Of a DNA stretch of 64,000 nucleotides, positions 25,338 to 34,116 are shown piece by piece. This DNA is from Bacillus massiliglaciei (GTDB lineage Bacteria > Bacillota > Bacilli > Bacillales > DSM-1321), in assembly GCF_900098925.1 (NCBI RefSeq), contig NZ_LT622360.1:769307-833306 (forward strand). The letters run 5' to 3'. The notes beneath the pieces were generated by a model. It did no database searches. It was given only the letters and a program-made list of their open reading frames with translations, and had not been told where the DNA came from. Position 1 is the stretch's first letter. Every line of letters begins with the position of its first letter. The position numbers and the translations under genes are program-made.

Positions 25338-27314
25338 GTGGCAAAAAATTTAAAACCAATCGAGTACAATGATGATGCAATCCAGGTATTGGAGGGGCTC
25401 GAAGCGGTCAGGAAACGTCCTGGCATGTATATTGGCAGTACAGATACCCGCGGACTTCATCATTTAGTGTATGAGATTGTCGATAACTCCGTAGATGAAG
25501 CATTGGCAGGTCACGGGGATCAAATAATTGTAAAAATCCATAAGGACAACAGCGTAAGCGTTACCGATAAAGGGAGAGGCATGCCCACTGGAATGCATAA
25601 AATGGGGAAACCTACGCCGGAAGTTATTTTGACGATTCTCCATGCTGGAGGAAAGTTTGGACAAGGCGGCTATAAAACGAGCGGCGGACTTCATGGCGTG
25701 GGAGCTTCCGTGGTGAATGCACTGTCTGAGTGGCTGGTTGTTACCATCAAAAGAGATGGCTTTATATATGAACAGCGTTTTGCTAATGGCGGAAAACCAA
25801 TCACTACTCTTGAAAGAGTTGGCAAAACGAATCAGAGCGGGACGAAAATCCACTTCAAACCAGATCCTTCCATTTTTTCTGTAACTTCTTATAATTACGA
25901 AACATTGTCAGAGAGACTTCGTGAGTCTGCCTTTCTATTAAAAGGCATGCAGATTGAGCTGATTGATGAACGCCAGGGACAGCATGAAATATTCCATTAT
26001 GAAAATGGAATAGAGGCGTTTGTTACTTATTTAAATGAAGAAAAGGATACACTTCATGGAGTGGTCAGTTTTGAAGGGCAGCAAAATGGGATTGAAGTGG
26101 ATATGGCCTTTCAATTTAATGATGGCTATTCAGAGAATATTCTCAGCTTTGTCAATAATGTGCGGACAAAAGACGGCGGCACTCATGAAGTAGGCGCCAA
26201 AACAGCGATGACCCGTTCCTTTAATGACTATGCCAGAAAAGCCGGTCTCCTAAAGGATAAAGATAAGAATCTGGAAGGAACCGATATCCGTGAAGGTCTT
26301 TCGGCTATTATTTCAGTAAGAGTTCCGGAAGAACTGCTGCAATTTGAAGGGCAGACGAAGAGCAAGCTTGGAACAAGCGAAGCAAGATCCGCAGTTGATT
26401 CCATTGTATCGGAGCATTTAGCTTATTTTTTTGAGGAAGATCCGACAACAAGCACATTGCTTATAAAAAAAGCAATAAAGGCGTTTCAGGCCCGAGAAGC
26501 AGCAAGGAAAGCACGGGAAGACGCGCGAAGCGGTAAGAAACGCAAGAAATCAGATACGATCCTGTCAGGAAAACTGACTCCTGCACAATCGAAAAATCCT
26601 GATAAAAATGAAATATACCTGGTAGAAGGAGATTCTGCCGGAGGTTCGGCCAAACAGGGAAGGGACAGACGCTTCCAGGCTGTTCTTCCTTTACGGGGAA
26701 AAGTTATAAACACAGAAAAAGCTAAGCTGCAGGATATATTCAAAAATGAAGAAATCAACACAATTATCCATGCAATCGGCGCCGGCGTGGGACCGGAATT
26801 TAATATTGAAGATACAAACTATGACAAGGTCATCATTATGACGGATGCTGATACGGATGGAGCGCATATCCAAGTCCTCCTGCTCACTTTCTTTTACCGT
26901 TATATGAAGCCGCTTATTGAAGCAGGAAAAGTATATATAGCCCTGCCGCCGCTTTATAAAGTCAGCAAAGGCAGCGGAAAGAAAGAGGTCATTGAATATG
27001 CCTGGAGCGATGATGAACTGGGGGAAGCAACACAAAAGATTGGCCGGGGATATATTCTTCAGCGCTATAAAGGTCTCGGTGAAATGAACGCAGACCAGCT
27101 GTGGGAAACAACGATGAATCCCGAAACAAGAACCTTAATCCGTGTTAAAATCGATGACGCTGCACGTGCAGAGAGAAGGGTTACAACATTGATGGGTGAT
27201 AAGGTGGAGCCAAGGCGTAAATGGATTGAAACGAATGTAGCTTTTGGCCTGGAAGAAGAATCGAATATTTTAGATAATGAAAATATGTCGATTACAGAGG
27301 AGGCCGATGAATAA
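25338..27314 (+). CDS. parE: Topoisomerase IV subunit B (ParE)
   Basis: A 658-residue ATPase subunit of topoisomerase IV, which unlinks daughter chromosomes. The GHKL ATPase domain holds DNSVDEALAG, DKGRGMPTG and GGLHGVGASVVNALS. The TOPRIM domain has EGDSAGGSAKQGRDR and DADTDGAHI. The GTG at 25338 (MAKNLKPIEYNDDAIQVLEG) is chosen because GAAAGGAG precedes it. The stop overlaps the parC start by one base (TAATG). Confidence 0.97.
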   Translation: MAKNLKPIEYNDDAIQVLEGLEAVRKRPGMYIGSTDTRGLHHLVYEIVDNSVDEALAGHGDQIIVKIHKDNSVSVTDKGRGMPTGMHKMGKPTPEVILTILHAGGKFGQGGYKTSGGLHGVGASVVNALSEWLVVTIKRDGFIYEQRFANGGKPITTLERVGKTNQSGTKIHFKPDPSIFSVTSYNYETLSERLRESAFLLKGMQIELIDERQGQHEIFHYENGIEAFVTYLNEEKDTLHGVVSFEGQQNGIEVDMAFQFNDGYSENILSFVNNVRTKDGGTHEVGAKTAMTRSFNDYARKAGLLKDKDKNLEGTDIREGLSAIISVRVPEELLQFEGQTKSKLGTSEARSAVDSIVSEHLAYFFEEDPTTSTLLIKKAIKAFQAREAARKAREDARSGKKRKKSDTILSGKLTPAQSKNPDKNEIYLVEGDSAGGSAKQGRDRRFQAVLPLRGKVINTEKAKLQDIFKNEEINTIIHAIGAGVGPEFNIEDTNYDKVIIMTDADTDGAHIQVLLLTFFYRYMKPLIEAGKVYIALPPLYKVSKGSGKKEVIEYAWSDDELGEATQKIGRGYILQRYKGLGEMNADQLWETTMNPETRTLIRVKIDDAARAERRVTTLMGDKVEPRRKWIETNVAFGLEEESNILDNENMSITEEADE

Positions 27315-29752
27315 TGACACCAGAAGAAACTTTTCGCGATTTGCCATTAGAAGAGGTCATAGGTGACCGTTTTGGCCGTTACAGTAAATATATTATCCAA
27401 GACAGGGCAATCCCGGATGCCAGGGATGGATTAAAACCGGTACAGCGGCGGATTTTATATGCCATGTATGAAGACGGGAATGTGTCTGATAAGCCATTTC
27501 GAAAATCCGCAAAAACGGTTGGGAATGTAATTGGCAATTTCCATCCGCATGGGGATACTTCTGTTTATGATGCGATGGTAAGGATGAGCCAAGAATGGAA
27601 AGTCCGCAATCCGATGATTCAGATGCACGGGAATAACGGAAGTGTCGATGGCGATCCGCCGGCAGCGATGAGGTACACGGAAGCGAGGCTTTCTTCCATT
27701 GCTTCCGAACTGCTAAGAGATATCGATAAGCGGACGGTTGATTTTGTCCCGAATTTTGATGATACATCAGAGGAGCCTGTTGTTTTGCCTGCAATGTTTC
27801 CAAATCTGCTCGTGAATGGCTCAACGGGAATTTCAGCAGGCTATGCAACGGATATCCCCCCTCACCAGCTTGGTGAGGTCATTGATGCTGCCATTATAAG
27901 GATTGATAATCCGCAGGCAACTGTATCAGAATTAATGACGGCCATTAAAGGCCCTGATTTTCCGACCGGAGGAATTATTCAAGGAATTGAAGGGATCAAG
28001 AAAGCTTACGAGACCGGGAAAGGCAAAATTATTATCCGCGGCAAAGTAGATATCGAACCAATCCGCGGGGGAAGAGAGCAAATCGTTATCACGGAAATTC
28101 CATATGAGGTGAATAAAGCGAATCTAGTCAAAAAAATGGATGAGCTGCGTTTGGACCGTAAAGTGGAAGGAATTTCAGAAGTCAGAGACGAGACTGACCG
28201 GACTGGCATGAGGATTGTTGTGGAATTGAAAAAAGAAGCAGATTCTTCCGGTGTTCTTCACTATTTATACAAGAATACAGATTTGCAGATCACGTACAAT
28301 TTCAATATGGTTGCCATCTATAAAAAAAGACCGACCACGATGTCTCTTCCTCAATTGCTTGATGCCTATATTGGCCATCGCAAGGAAGTGATTATGAATC
28401 GCTCCCGCTATGACCTGCAGAAGGCTAAGGACCGGGCCCATATTGTTGAAGGGCTTATGAAAGCATTATCGATTTTGGATAAGGTTATATCTGTAATCAG
28501 AGCTTCGAAAGATAAACGGGACGCAAAAAATAATTTGATTGCTGAGTTCCAGTTTACCGAACCGCAGGCAGAAGCTATTGTTTCCCTGCAGCTCTACCGT
28601 TTAACGAATACAGATATAACAGCCTTGGAAAAAGAAGCAACGGAGCTCAGTCAAAGAATCGAAGAACTGACGAAAATTCTTCAAAATGAAAAAGTCCTGC
28701 TTCAGGTCATTAAGAAAGAGCTTAGAATGATCAAGAAGGGATTTAATGATACTAGACGTTCCAAAATTGAAGAGCAGATAGAAGAAATTAAAATCAATCT
28801 TGAAGTTCTTATTGCCAGTGAAGATGTAATGGTCACCGTAACAGAGGAAGGCTATGTAAAAAGAACGTCTCTCCGTTCTTATGGAGCATCAGGCGGAAAT
28901 GATTTTGGAATGAAGGATTCTGACAGGCTGTTAGAATGCCTGGAAATGAACACAACGGATGTTCTCCTGCTCTTTACGAATAAAGGGAATTATTTATATT
29001 GTCCGGTACATCAGCTACCGGATATTCGCTGGAAGGAAACTGGACAGCATATTGCAAATATCATCCCGATCGATCGTGAAGAACAAATCATAAAAGCCAT
29101 ACCGGTAAAAGACTTCAATCCTGCTGATTTCTTGGTTTTTGTTACCCGTAACGGGATGGTCAAAAAAACAGAACTTCAATCTTATAAAGCTTCTCGGCAT
29201 TCTAAACCTTTAGTTGCTATCAATCTTAAAGGCGATGATGAACTGGTTGATGTCCACCATACCGACGGAGGACAATCTCTTTTCATTGTGACCAACCAAG
29301 GGTATTCATTATGGTTTGATGAGGAAGAAATCAGTAAAATAGGTGTCAGGGCAGCAGGAGTGAAAGGTGTAAATTTAAAAGAAGATGATTTTGTTATTGG
29401 CGGCAAAATTTTATCAGAGGGTTCTGCTCTTTCTGTTTTAATTGTCACTCAGCGTGGGGCAGTGAAAAAAATGAAGATAAGTGAGTTTGACAAATCAAGC
29501 CGTGCCAAGCGGGGAGTCGTTATTCTTCGAGAATTAAAAGCGCACCCGCACAGAGTGGTTGAATTTGAGACGGTTGACAAAACAGATCTCATAACGGTTC
29601 TTTCGGAAAGCGGCCATGAAGAAACGATCAGGGTATCTGATTTAAAATATCACGACAGATATAATAATGGTTCATTTATTATGGATGAATCAGAGAGCGG
29701 AAAAGTGAAGCAGGCATGGAAAACTATGATGCCAGGCGAAGAATCACACTGA
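27314..29752 (+). CDS. parC: Topoisomerase IV subunit A (ParC)
   Basis: An 812-residue DNA-cleaving subunit. The winged-helix/tower region has the catalytic tyrosine Tyr121 in AAMRYTEARL. The quinolone-resistance region reads HPHGDTSVYDAMVRM with Ser and Asp/Glu-type residues near 80-84 (here Thr and Tyr appear around the helix). The C-terminal domain (about 490-800) has the six-bladed beta-propeller repeats. It is translationally coupled to parE. Confidence 0.97.
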   Translation: MTPEETFRDLPLEEVIGDRFGRYSKYIIQDRAIPDARDGLKPVQRRILYAMYEDGNVSDKPFRKSAKTVGNVIGNFHPHGDTSVYDAMVRMSQEWKVRNPMIQMHGNNGSVDGDPPAAMRYTEARLSSIASELLRDIDKRTVDFVPNFDDTSEEPVVLPAMFPNLLVNGSTGISAGYATDIPPHQLGEVIDAAIIRIDNPQATVSELMTAIKGPDFPTGGIIQGIEGIKKAYETGKGKIIIRGKVDIEPIRGGREQIVITEIPYEVNKANLVKKMDELRLDRKVEGISEVRDETDRTGMRIVVELKKEADSSGVLHYLYKNTDLQITYNFNMVAIYKKRPTTMSLPQLLDAYIGHRKEVIMNRSRYDLQKAKDRAHIVEGLMKALSILDKVISVIRASKDKRDAKNNLIAEFQFTEPQAEAIVSLQLYRLTNTDITALEKEATELSQRIEELTKILQNEKVLLQVIKKELRMIKKGFNDTRRSKIEEQIEEIKINLEVLIASEDVMVTVTEEGYVKRTSLRSYGASGGNDFGMKDSDRLLECLEMNTTDVLLLFTNKGNYLYCPVHQLPDIRWKETGQHIANIIPIDREEQIIKAIPVKDFNPADFLVFVTRNGMVKKTELQSYKASRHSKPLVAINLKGDDELVDVHHTDGGQSLFIVTNQGYSLWFDEEEISKIGVRAAGVKGVNLKEDDFVIGGKILSEGSALSVLIVTQRGAVKKMKISEFDKSSRAKRGVVILRELKAHPHRVVEFETVDKTDLITVLSESGHEETIRVSDLKYHDRYNNGSFIMDESESGKVKQAWKTMMPGEESH

Positions 29753-29804
29753 TTCAACTCCTTTTGTATGAAGTTCCTATTGAAACAGTGCCTATATTAT
29801 TTTT

Positions 29805-29838
29805 CAAAAGAGTATCGAGAAATCTCGATACTCTTTTG
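29805..29838 (+). terminator. Terminator after parEC
   Basis: CAAAAGAGTATCGAG-AAAT-CTCGATACTCTTTTG, a 15-bp perfect stem. The rest of the gap 29753-30057 is AT-rich with only an unsupported 73-codon frame (29768-29989) that reads through this hairpin. Confidence 0.85.
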
Positions 29839-30057
29839 CTATTTCTTCGAAGAAATTCAGGCTGTTCAATCTCGAAATAGTACAGACAAAAAAATTTCGT
29901 ATCTATATATTTCAAAAAAAACCTCGCCAGAATACAAAAATTTATTCTTAAACAAAGTCACTAAGATAAAAAAGTCATCAAGATTTTAAATAAATATTTT
30001 CCAAAACTGAGGGAGATACTACAAACTAAACAATCCTATGAAAAGGTGAGGAGTTAT

Positions 30058-31419
30058 ATGGATCATTTACAAATTGCCAGGGCTATGTTTGGAACAAATA
30101 TGGCTGTACATATTATTTTTGCAACAATTGGAGTAGGCTTGCCAGTTATGATGCTGGCAGCTGAACTAATGTATCAAAAGACAAAGGACCTTCATTATGT
30201 CGTTATGGCTAAACGATGGACCAAAACACTAGGAGTGTTACTCGGTGTAGGAATTCCGACAGGTACAATAGCAGGTGTGCAATTATCCCTTTTATGGCCG
30301 GGATTTATGGAAGTTATTGGCCGGGTTATGGCCTTGCCTTTTCAAATTGAAATTTATGCTTTTATTGTGGAAGCGCTTTTTATGTCCATTTATGTTTATG
30401 CTGCTGAAAGAATCCCTCCATGGGCCAGAATCGTCAGTCTGTCCTTTGTTGCTTTCGGCGCGTTATCCTCAGCTGTTCTTATTTCAAATGTTCACGCTTT
30501 TGAAGGTACGCCGGCCGGATTCAGGTTTGAGGATGGACAGATTGTAGATGTGGATCCATGGGCAGCTTTTTTTAATCCCAGTTTCTTGGTTACTGCACTG
30601 CATACGGCTTTAACCGCTTTTACAACAGGTGCCTTTGTCGTTGCTTCTGTTGCAGCATACAAAATGCTGAAAAACAGAAAAGAGAGCATGGATTTTAATT
30701 TTCACAGAAAGGCATTAAAGATTTCAATTGTCCTTGGTTTGATTTTTTCTTTTTTGACTGCACTGAACGGTCATGCAACAACACAGCATCTTCATCATGA
30801 GCAGCCGGAGAAATTAGCAGCTGCAGAAGGTTTATTTGAAACACAGGACCATGCTGGCCTGACGCTTTTGGGTTGGACCGATCGGGAAACTCAAACCGTG
30901 AAATATGGGCTTGAATTTCCCGGCCTTTTAAGCATTCTATCTGGGAACAGTTTAGACACAGTGGTCCAGGGTCTAAATGATTTTCCTGAAGAATATTGGC
31001 CGCCGCTCTATGTGCATCTCTTATTTAATGTAATGGTCATTATTGGCTCAGGTTTAATTGCTCTGTCCTTGTTTGCCTTCTTATGGGCCAAAATACGTAA
31101 AGAAACCGAGTACCCCCGATGGCTGCTGTGGCTTTTCGTCGCTTCTGGGCCATTGGCCGTTCTCTCTATTGAATGCGGCTGGATTTTTGCCTGTACAGGG
31201 AGACAGCCATGGACCATCTACAGAATGCTTACAACGGCCGATTCAGTTACTTCACATCAGAACCTTGGTACCTTATTCGGACTGTTTATTGCTGTTTACA
31301 TTATCTTATGTGCCGCTGTTGTCTTCACGTTGCTTTATTACTTTAAACGGAATGCCGTTGCTGATGATATTTTCAGGGCTGAACAGAAAAATGCCGAGTT
31401 ATTCGATACCAATTCTTAA
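30058..31419 (+). CDS. ythA: Cytochrome bd-type quinol oxidase subunit I (YthA-like)
   Basis: A 453-residue membrane subunit carrying the hemes of a bd-type oxidase that reduces oxygen at the expense of quinol. Nine hydrophobic helices are visible; conserved elements include the N-terminal heme histidine region (MAVHIIFATIGVGLP), GRVMALPFQIE, and the C-terminal GRQPWTIY. The ATG at 30058 follows AAAGGTGAGGAG. It resembles B. subtilis YthA more than CydA, having a short quinol-binding loop. It is followed 12 bases later by subunit II. Confidence 0.93.
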   Translation: MDHLQIARAMFGTNMAVHIIFATIGVGLPVMMLAAELMYQKTKDLHYVVMAKRWTKTLGVLLGVGIPTGTIAGVQLSLLWPGFMEVIGRVMALPFQIEIYAFIVEALFMSIYVYAAERIPPWARIVSLSFVAFGALSSAVLISNVHAFEGTPAGFRFEDGQIVDVDPWAAFFNPSFLVTALHTALTAFTTGAFVVASVAAYKMLKNRKESMDFNFHRKALKISIVLGLIFSFLTALNGHATTQHLHHEQPEKLAAAEGLFETQDHAGLTLLGWTDRETQTVKYGLEFPGLLSILSGNSLDTVVQGLNDFPEEYWPPLYVHLLFNVMVIIGSGLIALSLFAFLWAKIRKETEYPRWLLWLFVASGPLAVLSIECGWIFACTGRQPWTIYRMLTTADSVTSHQNLGTLFGLFIAVYIILCAAVVFTLLYYFKRNAVADDIFRAEQKNAELFDTNS

Positions 31420-31431
31420 GGAGGGGTAAGC

Positions 31432-32490
31432 ATGCCTGATGCGTTAATTGCTATTACGATTGTTTGGGGGTTTGTGTTTCTTTACGCCATTATGGCGACA
31501 ATGGATTTCGGGGCAGGTTTTTGGTCGATGGTGTATCTGAATCAATCGAACTCAAATGCCACTAAAATAGCCAATAGCTACCTTTCGCCGACTTGGGAGG
31601 TAACGAATACATTTATTGTCGGACTCGTTATAGCCATCTATAGCTTATTCCCTGGGGCGGCCTATACGATCGGGACGATTTTAATTGTACCGGCAAGCTT
31701 GATTTTACTGCTTTTGTCTATTAGGAGCGCCTTTCTTGTTTTCTCGCACAGTGTTAAGGAATACAGGGTCATTTTAACGTATATTTCTGGGATTACCGGC
31801 GTGATTATTCCGGGGCTTTTGATCAGTGTCCTTCCCATCACCCACCTTGGTTTTATCGAGGGGGAGGCAAGGAGTGAATCACTGAATTTGGCTGACTTGT
31901 TTTCAAGTCCTAATGAGTACGCCTTTTTCTTTTTCGGGATCTTAAGTACCTTGTTTTTATCTTCTCTCTTGCTTTCAGATTATTCCAAACAGGCAGATGA
32001 TCTGGATGCTTATAAAATTTACCGAAGAGATGCCATAATTACCGGCCCGCTGGCAGTACTGGCCTCCTTCTGGATTATGGTCACGATGAAACAGGAAGCA
32101 CGATGGCTCTATGACAGAATGATGGAGGACCGCCTTTTGCTTTGGCTTTCGCTCCTTTTTTTCCTAATTGGCGGTATTGCTTTGTTCCTTCCTTATTTTT
32201 CAAAAAAAGAAGTAAAAGGAATGCCCCGGCTCGGAGTAGTAGCCATTGTGATTCAGTATCTGCTGGCAAGCTATGTATACGGGAAGGCCCATCTGCCTTA
32301 CATTATTTATCCAGATGTGACGATTACGGAAGGCTTTACCGATCCAACCTCTTTTCGCGCTGTATTTGTTACGTACATCATCGGATTTGCCATTCTGGTC
32401 CCTGGCTTTTATTATTTCTGGACAATTTTTATGAAAGATCAGCGGAAAAATCAAAGAAGAAATCAGGCTGCCGAGAAAGGGAACTCTTAA
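31432..32490 (+). CDS. ythB: Cytochrome bd-type oxidase subunit II (YthB-like)
   Basis: A 352-residue membrane protein with about eight or nine helices. The N-terminal signature MATMDFGAGFWSMVY is the CydB-like heme-adjacent motif, and FSHSVKEYR and SPTWEVTNTF follow. AAGGAGGGGTAAGC precedes the start. It is cotranscribed with subunit I. No cydCD-type exporter or CydX-like small subunit could be found beside it. Confidence 0.9.
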   Translation: MPDALIAITIVWGFVFLYAIMATMDFGAGFWSMVYLNQSNSNATKIANSYLSPTWEVTNTFIVGLVIAIYSLFPGAAYTIGTILIVPASLILLLLSIRSAFLVFSHSVKEYRVILTYISGITGVIIPGLLISVLPITHLGFIEGEARSESLNLADLFSSPNEYAFFFFGILSTLFLSSLLLSDYSKQADDLDAYKIYRRDAIITGPLAVLASFWIMVTMKQEARWLYDRMMEDRLLLWLSLLFFLIGGIALFLPYFSKKEVKGMPRLGVVAIVIQYLLASYVYGKAHLPYIIYPDVTITEGFTDPTSFRAVFVTYIIGFAILVPGFYYFWTIFMKDQRKNQRRNQAAEKGNS

Positions 32491-32507
32491 AAAGTGAGGG
32501 ATGATGC

Positions 32508-33263
32508 ATGAATAAGAAAAAAATGCAGGTCATTAAATACGTTGTTTTGGTGTTTTCATTATTTTTATGCTATCAGGCAGTCGAAGCTCATGATAAGGGA
32601 TTTCCAAATGGACTGTATATATCGAGCAAAGGGGATGTAACAGGGGATAAAAAAACGGATATGATTCAATTGAAAGGAAAGACAGAAGGAGAAGGACGAA
32701 CGTATAAAAAATTATCTCTTATTATTGAATCGAACCGTCAATCAGTGACTGTTCCTCTGGAAGGGGGCCTGCATCCCTCTATTCAAATGGCGGATTTTAA
32801 TCATGATAAAGTCAGCGATGTAGTGATTTTGTTTAAGTCTAAACAAGATAAAGAACCGTCTGTAAAATATGTTTATTCATTTCTAAATGGAAAGCCAGAA
32901 AAAATTGAGTTGCCTTCATCCGTAGCTGTGATGGCACAATTTAAAGATCATTATATGGCAGAAATCTCGGGTCCGGAGATAGAAACAGCCATGTTTGACA
33001 TGAGTGCAAGAAAAGAACAGTATGAAAAGCTTGGGCTCTACCAGAAAGGGATTTTAAATGAGCCGGCAGAGCTAATTGTCAGTCCGCCCTCCAAAGTAAA
33101 AATCAAACGATTTTGGGGCAGAGGAAAAGGGCTTGCTTTTGAGCAAGTAATCGAAGGAATTTCTAAAAAAGACAAAATTGCCTGTATCACCTCATCATGG
33201 ATTTTTAAGGACGGAAAATGGAAGATGCTAAAAGCTGAGGTACATCCTTATCAAGTCAAATAA
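32508..33263 (+). CDS. Secreted protein of unknown function, VCBS-like repeat
   Basis: A 251-residue protein with an N-terminal signal peptide (KKKMQVIKYVVLVFSLFLCYQAVEA) and an exported domain. Two calcium-loop-like segments occur: GDVTGDKKTDMIQLKG near residue 45 and ADFNHDKVSDVVILFKS near 92, typical of FG-GAP/VCBS repeats. It begins 17 bases after the bd-oxidase genes, so it may be in the same operon, but no role in respiration is evident. I do not recognise a specific family. Confidence 0.75.
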   Translation: MNKKKMQVIKYVVLVFSLFLCYQAVEAHDKGFPNGLYISSKGDVTGDKKTDMIQLKGKTEGEGRTYKKLSLIIESNRQSVTVPLEGGLHPSIQMADFNHDKVSDVVILFKSKQDKEPSVKYVYSFLNGKPEKIELPSSVAVMAQFKDHYMAEISGPEIETAMFDMSARKEQYEKLGLYQKGILNEPAELIVSPPSKVKIKRFWGRGKGLAFEQVIEGISKKDKIACITSSWIFKDGKWKMLKAEVHPYQVK

Positions 33264-33357
33264 TTTTTATGAAAAGGATATCGAGATTGCGAGGGACCAG
33301 CCCCCTTCGCATATCTTGATCTCTCTTTTTTTTGATTGAAACCGAATTAAGAAAATA

Positions 33358-33385
33358 TTGACAATTATGTAGTGGGTGATAAAAT
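33358..33385 (+). promoter_or_regulatory. Sigma-A promoter of tetR and catabolic operon
   Basis: -35 TTGACA (33358-33363), a 16-base spacer and -10 TAAAAT (33380-33385). Confidence 0.6.
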
Positions 33386-33411
33386 GATTATACATTTTGT
33401 TCTTCACGAAA

Positions 33412-33425
33412 TGAAAGCGGATTCA
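33412..33425. promoter_or_regulatory. Candidate cre site (CcpA)
   Basis: TGAAAGCGGATTCA differs at one fixed position from the consensus TGWNANCGNTNWCA. It lies between the promoter and the tetR ribosome site, where CcpA binding would block transcription. Carbon repression of branched-chain catabolism would be sensible. Confidence 0.45.
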
Positions 33426-33441
33426 AAAAGGAGGGCTGCTT

Positions 33442-34065
33442 ACGGAATTAAGAGAACGGATCATCCGCACTTCTCTTGAATTGTTTGAGAGTTCCGGTTT
33501 CCATGGCGTGACCGTCAATAAAATTGTAAAAGAAAGCGGAACAAGCAAGGGCGGGTTTTATCACTATTTTCAGTCCAAAGATGAACTTCTTTTTGTCATT
33601 CATGATTCTTTTATTTCATATGTTTTGTCAAAAGCCCAGGAAGCTATAGCAACCAATGAACCTCCGTCTGCTAAAATGCAGAAAATTATTAAATCTTTCG
33701 TAAAAGTTTTCGACCTCTACAAACCGCACATTTCAGTATTCTACCAAGAAAATATCTACCTTAAACCACATTATAAAGAAGCTGTCAGACAGAAACGAAA
33801 CTTATATAAAGAAACGATTTTTTCAGTTATCCGCGAGGGGATCGACAAAGGAGAATTCCGTCCTGAACTGCCCGTTGAAATAACCGGGATGTCCATTCTG
33901 GGAATGGTTAATTGGTCATATAAGTGGTATCGGCGTGATGGTGAGAAATCAATAGAGGAAATAGGCGATATCTATGTTGATCTTATTCTCCATTCCTTGC
34001 TGTGCCTGGAGAACGGAATAAGGACAGAGTATCGGGATTACTTTCTTTCTAACATATCGGAATAA
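33442..34065 (+). CDS. TetR-family regulator of the yng-type operon; apparent non-AUG start
   Basis: The helix-turn-helix (FESSGFHGVTVNKIVKESGTSKGGFYHYFQSKDELL) is complete only if translation begins upstream of the first canonical start (TTG, 33481). The open frame runs back to 33415 with no ATG, GTG or TTG. A strong AAAAGGAGGG (33426-33435) is ideally spaced for the ACG at 33442, giving 207 residues; CTG at 33436 is the other candidate. It is probably the repressor of the genes that follow; a palindrome lies between it and yngJ. The exact start is uncertain. Confidence 0.85.
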   Translation, partial: TELRERIIRTSLELFESSGFHGVTVNKIVKESGTSKGGFYHYFQSKDELLFVIHDSFISYVLSKAQEAIATNEPPSAKMQKIIKSFVKVFDLYKPHISVFYQENIYLKPHYKEAVRQKRNLYKETIFSVIREGIDKGEFRPELPVEITGMSILGMVNWSYKWYRRDGEKSIEEIGDIYVDLILHSLLCLENGIRTEYRDYFLSNISE

Positions 34066-34078
34066 AAAGAAAGCGTTT

Positions 34079-34094
34079 CCGACCAACTGGTCGG
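34079..34094. promoter_or_regulatory. Candidate TetR operator upstream of yngJ
   Basis: CCGACCA-AC-TGGTCGG, a palindrome with 7-bp arms, 14 bases after the tetR stop and about 10 bases before the yngJ ribosome site. Confidence 0.55.
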
Positions 34095-34116
34095 TCTCAT
34101 ATAAAGGAGGGCATTT

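Noticed and set aside
29768-29989. 73-codon frame after parC
   Set aside because: It reads through the parEC terminator hairpin, lacks a ribosome site and has low-complexity AT-rich content.
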